Part shown: positions 57,817-64,000 of the stretch, piece by piece
Layout: every line of letters begins with the position of its first letter
Position numbering within the stretch: the stretch's first letter is position 1
NCBI GenBank assembly: GCA_021770825.1
Contig: JAETQD010000011.1
Location: 1-64,000 of the forward strand
Length of the DNA stretch: 64,000 bases
Reading direction: 5' to 3'
Source of the DNA: Clostridium sp.
GTDB lineage: Bacteria; Bacillota; Clostridia; Lachnospirales; Lachnospiraceae
Translations under genes and position numbers: made by a program
The notes under the pieces: model-generated
The model's database searches: none
What the model was told of the DNA's origin: nothing
Seen by the model: the letters and a program-made list of their open reading frames with translations, nothing else

Positions 57817-57859
57817 ATCCTTATTGTGCGGTCTTATTTCGTTTTCGCCGTTGGTTTTG

Positions 57860-58657
57860 TTATTGGTCCTTCCACCGTCTGATTTCCTTAAGTCCGGCCA
57901 CAATGGACTCCACAAAACTGTCATAAATCTGGTTGCCCTTTTCGGCTGTGGCTCCTTTGGGATCACCGCCGATTCCGATGGGCTTTCCGTCCTCTGTCAC
58001 CCACTCCTCAGACACCCATCCGATGGTAATGGGACCGTATACGGTAAAGGTCTTGTTTCCCATGAATTTCTTTGGAATTCCGGCCTCGGAGGTCTCAAGC
58101 TTCACAAGCTCCGGCCGCTCTGCCATGACCATGGCCGTCTCCATCTCTCCGCCGTGGAAGTCCCATACATTCCCCGGCGTCACCGTATCCTTCACTGCCT
58201 GGTTTCCAAAAAATGCGCCGCAGTTAATGATAAACACAGCCAGCCCAAACTCACTGCGAAGTTCACGGCTTAAAACCTGAATGATGGGAGAATTGCCGCC
58301 GTGGCAGTTCAGCATGGCGATTTTCCTGAACCCATGGTGATGGAGGCCTTTGCAGATATCATAAAGCATATGATAGAACGTATCCGGCTTTAAGGTGATG
58401 GAGCCGCAGAAATTAATATGCTCTGTGCTGAGTCCCACAGGAATGGGCGGAAAAATAAGCATGGGATAATCAGGGATTTCCCTGTCCAGGGCTTCCTTGA
58501 TTCTCCTGGCTGTCGCCTCGGAGATGATTTCATCCGTTCCCAGCGGACACTGGTTTCCATGCTGCTCCAGGGCGCCAATGGGAATCATCACCACGGTTTC
58601 TTCCTTATTAACAGCTTCCATTTCCAGTCTTGTCAGCTCTCTGTAATACTGTACCAT
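57860..58657 (-). CDS. Creatininase-family amidohydrolase
   Basis: The 265-residue protein has the creatininase fold motifs: IPIGALEQHGNQCPLGTDE near residue 26 (metal ligands Glu, His, Asp), LNCHGGNSP near 115 and DFHGGEMETAM near 167. All metal ligands are present. The family includes creatininase, the mycofactocin protein MftE and the archaeal riboflavin-pathway deformylase ArfB. It lies 22 bases after ribU with no terminator between, so it is under the FMN riboswitch. A role on a flavin-related amide is a hypothesis. Confidence 0.85.
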   Translation of the reverse strand: MVQYYRELTRLEMEAVNKEETVVMIPIGALEQHGNQCPLGTDEIISEATARRIKEALDREIPDYPMLIFPPIPVGLSTEHINFCGSITLKPDTFYHMLYDICKGLHHHGFRKIAMLNCHGGNSPIIQVLSRELRSEFGLAVFIINCGAFFGNQAVKDTVTPGNVWDFHGGEMETAMVMAERPELVKLETSEAGIPKKFMGNKTFTVYGPITIGWVSEEWVTEDGKPIGIGGDPKGATAEKGNQIYDSFVESIVAGLKEIRRWKDQ

Positions 58658-58679
58658 ACTTCGCTCCTGCCCTTACCTG

Positions 58680-59315
58680 TTATTTCGCTGCGGTTCTGGC
58701 TCCCGGCACGGATGCACCGGAATGAAGAATCACGCTGACACGCTTATATACAAGCGCCGTAATGAAAGCGTTCAGACCGCACTTTAACAGGTTGAACGGC
58801 ACAATGGCAAACAGAGCGAAGGTATAAATATCTTTGATTGCCGGGTTGATGGCTGTTCCCATGGCGATAATGCTTTCCACGTTGCCAAACATCAGCTTTG
58901 CGTAGGTGGGAATTGTCAGGAAGCAGTTTACAAACACAGCAGCCACAATCGCACATACGATGGAAAGGCCCAGGCCGCGGATTGCAGTCTTTCTTGTTTT
59001 GTTTTTCTGGTAAAGGATGGATGCCGGGAGAACAAAGGCACAGCCGCCGATGAAGTTTCCAAGGTCACCCACATACATGGTTGAGGTTCCCTGGGTAATA
59101 ATCTTCAAAATGTTTTTCACCAGCTCCATTAATACTGCCGGAACCGGGCCCAAGGCAAAAGCGCCAATTAAAATCGGAGTCTCTGCAAAATCCAGCTTAT
59201 AGAACGGCGGCGCAAAGGGAACGGAAATCTGGAATCCCTCCAGTACGGCCGCCAGAGCGCCGAACATACCGATTAACACAACATTTCTTACATTTAAGAC
59301 TTTGTTTTGGTTCAT
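58680..59315 (-). CDS. ribU: Riboflavin ECF transporter S component RibU
   Basis: The 211-residue membrane protein has about six helices and the RibU-type segment PFYKLDFAETPILIGAFALGP near residue 37, followed by KNILKIITQGTSTMYVGDLGNFI. RibU binds riboflavin and works with a shared ECF energising module encoded elsewhere. The FMN riboswitch with terminator just upstream (59423-59586) confirms the flavin link. It is cotranscribed with a creatininase-family gene. The length is typical for S components. Confidence 0.93.
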   Translation of the reverse strand: MNQNKVLNVRNVVLIGMFGALAAVLEGFQISVPFAPPFYKLDFAETPILIGAFALGPVPAVLMELVKNILKIITQGTSTMYVGDLGNFIGGCAFVLPASILYQKNKTRKTAIRGLGLSIVCAIVAAVFVNCFLTIPTYAKLMFGNVESIIAMGTAINPAIKDIYTFALFAIVPFNLLKCGLNAFITALVYKRVSVILHSGASVPGARTAAK

Positions 59316-59422
59316 TTTTGTTTCCTCCTTGTATTGATGTCCTTCTTGCTGTACATAACATACAGAGGAATTGCGGCCCGGGAAATCACCTGTCTCCCCA
59401 TCCGGCCGGTTTTAAGGGAAAC

Positions 59423-59457
59423 AAAAAACCTCGGACCAATACAAAAAGTCCGAGGCT
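59423..59457 (-). terminator. Terminator of the FMN riboswitch
   Basis: On the minus strand CCTCGGACTTTTTGTATTGG and its partner GTCCGAGG form a stem followed by TTTTTTG, between aptamer and ribU. Confidence 0.85.
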
Positions 59458-59479
59458 GATACTCCTGTCACACAATTTC

Positions 59480-59586
59480 TTCTCTCATCCAGACTATACT
59501 GTCGGTTTTGGAATTTCACCAAATCAGCTGCAAAAAGCAGGTCGCGGACTATCACCGCCGGTGGGGAATTGCACCCCGCCCCGAAG
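59480..59586 (-). ncRNA. FMN riboswitch (RFN element)
   Basis: The minus strand reads the conserved RFN parts in order: CTTCGGGGCGGGGTGCAATT, CCCCACCGGCGGTGATAG, TCCGCGACC, a variable stem, TGATTTGGTGAAATTCC, AAAACCGACAGTATAGTC and TGGATGAGAGAAG. All core blocks are present. It controls ribU and the creatininase gene. Confidence 0.97.
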
Positions 59587-59608
59587 AACAATTTTTAATT
59601 TCGTAGTC

Positions 59609-59637
59609 ATTATAAACCATTATGCGCTGATATGCAA
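59609..59637 (-). promoter_or_regulatory. Promoter of the FMN riboswitch transcript
   Basis: Minus strand TTGCAT (59632-59637), 17 bp, TATAAT (59609-59614). It starts about 20 bases before the aptamer. Confidence 0.85.
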
Positions 59638-59647
59638 GTATATTTTT

Positions 59648-60682
59648 CTATTTCCGGTTCTCCGCAAACATCACTGCATATTCAATGGAATTTCTAAGGC
59701 TCAGCTCGCTGGCGCTTCCGGTTCCTGCCTGATCAAAAGCGGTTCCATGGTCCACGGAAACGCGGATGATCGGAAGGCCCAGGGTAATGTTCACGCCTGC
59801 CACAGCATCCCAGGCTTTGGCTTCCTGGTTGTATACGAAGCCCACCACCTTCAGAGGAATATGTCCCTGGTCATGGTACATGGCGACCACAATGTCATAC
59901 CAGCCGCCCCGTGCTTTAGAGAAAACCGTATCCGGCGGAACGGGACCCTCGGCAAGAATTCCCTCGCCCTTTGCCGCTTCAATGGCCGGAATGATCTCGT
60001 CAATCTCTTCTCTTCCGAACAGACCATGCTCTCCGCTGTGAGGATTTAAGCCTGCAACGCCAATCTTCGGTTTCTCGATTCCCATTTCACGGCAGGCCTT
60101 GTCTGCAATCCGAATCACGTCCAGAACTCTCTGCTTCTTCACCCGGTCACAGGCTTCCCTTAAGGAAACATGAGTGGAAACATGAACCACCCGAAGGTTT
60201 TCATGGGCCAGCATCATGGTATAGTTTTTCGTTCCTGTGAAATCCGCATAAATTTCCGTATGACCGGAATAGTGATGTCCGGCCAGGTTCACGGCTTCCT
60301 TATTAAATGCATTGGTGACAGTGGCATCCACCTTGCCCTCCATGGCAAGTTCAATAACCTTTTTCACATACTGGAAAGCTGCGTCTCCGCACATGGCGGA
60401 CACCTCGCCGCGCTTTAATTTTGACAAATCCACAAGCCCCATATCCAGAACATCAATGGTTCCATACGTAAACAGGGCATCCTCAACCTTCTGGATGGCA
60501 TGGATTTTAAGCTCCTGATGTCCCACGATAGGCAAGGCCGCCTCCATCACGCAGGCGTCTCCTACCACAAGCGGCCGGCACTTTTTAAAAAGTGCCGGAT
60601 CCGCAAAGGCTTTCACTGTAATCTCCGGGCCAATGCTGGCCGGGTCTCCCATGGTGATACCAATAATTTTAAGCGTATTCAT
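59648..60682 (-). CDS. pdxA2: PdxA2-type 4-phospho-tetronate dehydrogenase
   Basis: The 344-residue PdxA-family dehydrogenase starts IGITMGDPASIGPEI and keeps the metal-binding His residues (GHTEIYADF, YHDQGHIPLK near residue 280 and SVDHGTAFD). PdxA2 enzymes oxidise and decarboxylate 4-phospho-D-threonate or -erythronate to dihydroxyacetone phosphate. True PdxA makes pyridoxal phosphate. The neighbours (sugar-acid permease, glycerate kinase, LarA-like protein) favour PdxA2. ATG 60682 has AGGAG 5 bases upstream; a longer frame to 60730 lacks a site. Confidence 0.85.
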   Translation of the reverse strand: MNTLKIIGITMGDPASIGPEITVKAFADPALFKKCRPLVVGDACVMEAALPIVGHQELKIHAIQKVEDALFTYGTIDVLDMGLVDLSKLKRGEVSAMCGDAAFQYVKKVIELAMEGKVDATVTNAFNKEAVNLAGHHYSGHTEIYADFTGTKNYTMMLAHENLRVVHVSTHVSLREACDRVKKQRVLDVIRIADKACREMGIEKPKIGVAGLNPHSGEHGLFGREEIDEIIPAIEAAKGEGILAEGPVPPDTVFSKARGGWYDIVVAMYHDQGHIPLKVVGFVYNQEAKAWDAVAGVNITLGLPIIRVSVDHGTAFDQAGTGSASELSLRNSIEYAVMFAENRK

Positions 60683-60732
60683 ACTTTCTCCTGTTTTATG
60701 CTTTCGCACGTACCTGTTCAGTACCTTCACAG

Positions 60733-61686
60733 TTACTTGGCGCGTTTCTTTTCCTCAACCTTATGCAGGTATGTGACAAGAATCGGACAGAATACGGCAG
60801 TCACGATAATAGCTGCTGTAATCTGAGCGGTTGCCGCTTCAGAAACAGCCAGAAGAGTGGCGTCTACGGCTGCCACGGCTGCCGGAGTTGCTGCTGCGTT
60901 GCCTGCAGTGGTTCCGATTGCAGCTCCCACCTCCGGATGGTCCATCTTAAGGAGCTTGTATACCAGATATCCGCCGAGACCTGTAATTAAGGTACAGCTC
61001 ACACCCAGAATGATTCCGGGGCCGCCTGCTTTGATTAAGTTGATAATGTTAAGACCTGCTCCCAGCGGGAATGCAAAGAAAGGAATTAACATCGTAGCGC
61101 CGGGCTCGCAGAACTTCCGGATATCTTCATCCAGATTTCCGAGAATACATCCAACAATAACCGGAACGATACATCCAATCAGTACGGAAAGCGGAATCTT
61201 TGCCACTCCGGCGGCACCAAGGGCAACCATGGTGAAGAACGGGCCGTCATTGATGGAGAGAATGGATACGGCGCCTACGTCTGTGGCGTCTCCATACTCA
61301 CCTGCCAGAGCTGCATACAGTCCTCCGTTGGAGTTGGCCAGTGCGCCAACAATTGCCAGTGTGGAAAGTCCAAGGAAGCCCTTTTCACCAAACAGCTTTC
61401 CGCAGATAATACCAATGATAATTCCCAGAAGGACCTTCACGCAGGTAATCACAACTCCTTTATATACTGTAACACCTGCACGCTTAAAGTCAATGGTTGT
61501 TGCATTACAGAAGATAAAAACTGCAAGAATCGGCATTGCGCCGGACTTCCACAGATATGTGGTAAAGGTTCCATCGAAAACAGGCCATACACTGTTTCCG
61601 AAAAATGTATTAATAATTGCACCCAGAAGAAGCGGTACTACCATCAGTCCTCCCGGTATTTTCTTAACGGACTGTAAAATTTTCAT
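60733..61686 (-). CDS. kdgT: 2-keto-3-deoxygluconate permease family transporter
   Basis: The 317-residue membrane protein has about ten helices and the KdgT pattern: IPGGLMVVPLLLGAIINTFF at the start, ALANSNGGLYAAL near 115 and AAIGTTAGNAAATPAAVAA near 265. Family members import 2-keto-3-deoxygluconate and similar sugar acids with protons. It starts 12 bases after the glycerate kinase stop. In this operon a C4 or C3 sugar acid is more likely than 2-keto-3-deoxygluconate, because no kdgK or kdgA is nearby. Confidence 0.88.
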   Translation of the reverse strand: MKILQSVKKIPGGLMVVPLLLGAIINTFFGNSVWPVFDGTFTTYLWKSGAMPILAVFIFCNATTIDFKRAGVTVYKGVVITCVKVLLGIIIGIICGKLFGEKGFLGLSTLAIVGALANSNGGLYAALAGEYGDATDVGAVSILSINDGPFFTMVALGAAGVAKIPLSVLIGCIVPVIVGCILGNLDEDIRKFCEPGATMLIPFFAFPLGAGLNIINLIKAGGPGIILGVSCTLITGLGGYLVYKLLKMDHPEVGAAIGTTAGNAAATPAAVAAVDATLLAVSEAATAQITAAIIVTAVFCPILVTYLHKVEEKKRAK

Positions 61687-61698
61687 ATGTGTTCCCCC

Positions 61699-62829
61699 TT
61701 ATTTTGCTGCAAGCAGCCGTAAAATATTATCTGCTGTGTATGCGAGATTTGCCTCGCTGTGATGTCTGCTGACGGAAAAATCCTGCGGAAGCCTGTTGAT
61801 CGGGAATACCGCAGTTACTCCCATTTCGTAAGCCTTTTCGATTTCACTGTCATCGGCTCCGCCTACCACTGCAATCACGCGCTTTTTCTGCTTTTTCGCC
61901 CGTTCTGCGATTCCGATTACCACCTTGCCTCTCAGGCTCTGGGAGTCCAGCTTTCCCTCTCCGGTAAAGATGTAGTCTGCATCCTGAATCATCTGGTCAA
62001 ACCGCACCGTGTCGAGAACCGTCTGGATTCCCATCTGCAGTCTGGAACCAAAGAACGCGATCATTCCCGCTCCCATGGCTCCGGCCGCTCCGGTTCCCGG
62101 TGTCTCGCTGATATCGTTCCCTGTTGTTTCTGCAATGACCTTTGCCAGGTTCTTTATGCCCTCATCTAACTCCAGAACCATGGCCGGGTCGGCCCCTTTC
62201 TGCGGTCCGAAAATATGAGAAGCGCCCGTCGGGCCATACATGGGATTGTCGATATCGCACATGGTCACGATTTCAATTCCCTTTAAGGCCGGATTTTTTC
62301 CGCTTAAATCAATTTTAGCAATATTTTTTGTGGTTCCGCCTGTGGGAATAAATTCCTCCCCGGCTTCATTATAGAATTTTACACCCACGGCTGCCGCCGC
62401 GCCGCAGCCGCCGTCGTTGGTGCTGGATCCGCCGAGACCCACAATAATCTTTTTCACGCCGGTTCCGGCAGCCGCAAGAATCAACTGTCCCACGCCGTAG
62501 GTTGTGGTAAGACGCGGGTCTTTTCTGTCCTCCACCAGCGGAAGTCCGGCACAGGAAGCCATCTCGATCACTGCGGTTTCCCCGTTATCAATCAGACCGA
62601 AATAGGATTCCATGTCCTCAAAATACGGATTCTTTACGGTGACCGTTTTCTTTTCGCCGCCCACTGCGGTAATAAATGCGTCCACGGAACCTTCTCCGCC
62701 ATCCGCAACAGGTACGGAAACGGTCTCACTTCCCGGAAAATATTTTTTTACCTTCTCGTCGAGAATTCCACAGATCTGTGTAGAACTCAGAGTTCCTTTA
62801 AAGGAATCGGGAATCAGTATAAATTTCAT
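61699..62829 (-). CDS. garK: Glycerate kinase (GarK family)
   Basis: The 376-residue protein belongs to the GarK/GlxK type: ILIPDSFKGTLSSTQIC at the start, VGLGGSSTNDGGCGAAAAVG near 134 (nucleotide loop), GAAGAMGAGM near 245 and IFTGEGKLDSQSLRGK near 290. It phosphorylates D-glycerate at C2. It lies between the LarA-like and permease genes (18- and 12-base gaps). A related substrate such as a tetronate is possible. Confidence 0.92.
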   Translation of the reverse strand: MKFILIPDSFKGTLSSTQICGILDEKVKKYFPGSETVSVPVADGGEGSVDAFITAVGGEKKTVTVKNPYFEDMESYFGLIDNGETAVIEMASCAGLPLVEDRKDPRLTTTYGVGQLILAAAGTGVKKIIVGLGGSSTNDGGCGAAAAVGVKFYNEAGEEFIPTGGTTKNIAKIDLSGKNPALKGIEIVTMCDIDNPMYGPTGASHIFGPQKGADPAMVLELDEGIKNLAKVIAETTGNDISETPGTGAAGAMGAGMIAFFGSRLQMGIQTVLDTVRFDQMIQDADYIFTGEGKLDSQSLRGKVVIGIAERAKKQKKRVIAVVGGADDSEIEKAYEMGVTAVFPINRLPQDFSVSRHHSEANLAYTADNILRLLAAK

Positions 62830-62847
62830 GTCCTCTTTCCTCTTTCC

Positions 62848-64000
62848 TTATTCTCTTACAATAACAGATACGCCATCCGGAATTACGGTTACGGTATAGT
62901 CTTCTTTCTTTACGATTTCCTTTGCCTTTTCCATGGCCTCTTCCATGCTGTGGGCCGGAATCATATGTAAATCCTCCACCAGCTGATCGTCACAGGAGGA
63001 AATGAAGATTACCGTTGCCTTTAAGAGCAGTCTGGCAAAAATCTGGGACTGCCACTGGTCGATGATGGTCTCCTCCGGTTTTCTGTCCAGGAAGGTCTTC
63101 ATCATGCGGTTTAAGTCTTTTTCGTCCCGGAAGGTCTCATGGAAATATTTTCCGCCATGTCCGTCGGAGGCCTTGGAAAGCATGATGATCACGCCGCCTT
63201 CCTTTACGGTTGCCTCTGCGGCTGTCATTCCCTTTACAGACTGGTAAATGTTCTGGTCAAGCGGATAGCCGCCGTTGGTGGAAATTACGATATCTGCCGG
63301 AACTGCATCCACCTGGCACTTGGAGGCAAGGAATTCCCTTCCGACTCTGTGGGCCAGATCGCAGTCGCCTGCAACGGCAAAGATCGGGTCATGGTTTGCG
63401 TCAATAACCACATTGATGATGAAATCCAGTCTGGCTGCCCTTGCCGCATAGAGCATGTCGTTGTGAATCGGATTTCCCTCGATCACTCCGGTTCTCGCAT
63501 GGGGGTCTGCAATGAAAGCCGAATTGTGATTGTACATAACGGTCTCACGGCTTGCCACTCCCGGAAGGACGCTCTTTCTTCCGCCGGAGAAGCCAGCGAA
63601 GAAGTGGGGCTCAATGAAGCCCTCGGCCACCAGCAGGTCTGCCTCAACAGCGAGGCGGTTCACAATCAGGTTTCCGCCGGAGGGGAGCTTACCAAGGTAT
63701 ACCATGTTGTCCTTATCATCGCAGTCATGGACGATAATGGTCTCATTTTTCATGATTTCCGGTCCGAATTTTGCTTCCAGTTCTTCCCGTGTGGTCTCTC
63801 TGTGAAGTCCTGTGGAAATCAGGATTGTGATTTCTGCATCCGGGTTGCCCTTTCTGATTTCTTTTAATAATAGAGGCATAATAATATGGCTGGGAACCGG
63901 TCTTGTGTGGTCAGAAGAAATCACAACGATTTTCTTTTTTCCAACTGCCATATCGCAGAGTCTCGGACTTCCGATTGGATGTTCTAAAGCGTCCTGAACC
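62848..64000 (-). CDS. larA: LarA-family nickel-pincer racemase/epimerase (5' end outside window)
   Basis: About 384 residues are visible and the frame continues past the window edge. Upstream codons read DALEHPIGSPRL, the usual lead-in of LarA, so the ATG at 63951 is internal. Residues matching the LarA active site are present: SDHTRPVPS, the His in TGLHRET, and the His, Lys and His in PHFFAGFSGGRK and MYNH with the same spacing as His174, Lys184 and His200 of L. plantarum LarA. LarA racemises 2-hydroxy acids with a nickel-pincer nucleotide cofactor bound at that Lys. The cofactor genes larB, larC and larE are not in the window. Substrate probably a sugar acid. Confidence 0.88.
   Translation of the reverse strand, partial: VQDALEHPIGSPRLCDMAVGKKKIVVISSDHTRPVPSHIIMPLLLKEIRKGNPDAEITILISTGLHRETTREELEAKFGPEIMKNETIIVHDCDDKDNMVYLGKLPSGGNLIVNRLAVEADLLVAEGFIEPHFFAGFSGGRKSVLPGVASRETVMYNHNSAFIADPHARTGVIEGNPIHNDMLYAARAARLDFIINVVIDANHDPIFAVAGDCDLAHRVGREFLASKCQVDAVPADIVISTNGGYPLDQNIYQSVKGMTAAEATVKEGGVIIMLSKASDGHGGKYFHETFRDEKDLNRMMKTFLDRKPEETIIDQWQSQIFARLLLKATVIFISSCDDQLVEDLHMIPAHSMEEAMEKAKEIVKKEDYTVTVIPDGVSVIVRE

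Overview
The window looks like a chromosomal segment of a spore-forming anaerobic Firmicute, most likely of class Clostridia and family Lachnospiraceae (a gut Enterocloster/Clostridium-like lineage is a guess). The reasons are the conserved block spoVT - mazG - hup - rqcP - yabP - yabQ - divIC - spoIIE - tilS - hpt - ftsH, a GlgC/GlgD pair joined to spoVG, a DUF4044 microprotein, cobalamin and FMN riboswitches, TTGACA/TATAAT promoters and AGGAGG ribosome binding sites. There is no phage, no CRISPR array, no rRNA and no intact insertion sequence. The only mobile-element trace is a broken Rpn-type nuclease fragment.

Left part (1-10 kb): a catabolic region for glycated amino acids (Amadori products). 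It holds a B. subtilis-type frlD kinase plus frlB deglycase operon, and a second operon with an E. coli-type frlD kinase, a YjbQ protein, an amidohydrolase and a cupin. A third operon has an M20 carboxypeptidase and a GntR/HutC regulator. All three operon promoters carry the same 17-bp direct-repeat operator, which makes the GntR protein the obvious common regulator. Then come a TDT-type anion transporter with a C_GCAxxG_C_C redox protein, four tRNA genes and a GH13 amylase-like enzyme.

12.7-17.5 kb: a peptide and glutamate locus (PepT-like peptidase, LysR regulator, GltS-type symporter, intact PepT). Three neighbouring genes here each seem to have lost an internal piece.

17.7-26.2 kb: the sporulation/cell-division/tRNA-modification block. 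SpoIIE lacks its membrane domain, its promoter has the unusual 21-bp spacing known for Spo0A-driven promoters, and the spoVT leader can hide its own ribosome binding site.

26.3-35.7 kb: two tandem DUF3841 genes, a NikABCDE-type ABC transporter behind a cobalamin riboswitch with two terminators, a secreted coiled-coil protein and a two-component system. 35.8-47.5 kb: a glgC-glgD-spoVG-SDR operon, an M20 amidohydrolase with a serine hydrolase, asnS, and a YhaO/YhaN (SbcD/SbcC-like) pair. 47.6-57.7 kb: a tightly packed minus-strand run of housekeeping and repair genes (sua5, dCMP deaminase, radical SAM, nth, exonuclease, DUF4044, VanW, AIR-synthase-like, Lrp, aminotransferase, trmL, polyferredoxin). 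57.8-64 kb: an FMN riboswitch controlling ribU and a creatininase-family gene, and the end of a sugar-acid operon (larA-like, glycerate kinase, kdgT, pdxA2).

No single obviously new defence or secretion system was found. The best candidates for undescribed biology are the operator-linked extended Amadori regulon, the FMN-riboswitch-linked creatininase, the LarA/PdxA2 sugar-acid operon, the spoVT leader switch and the membrane-free SpoIIE.
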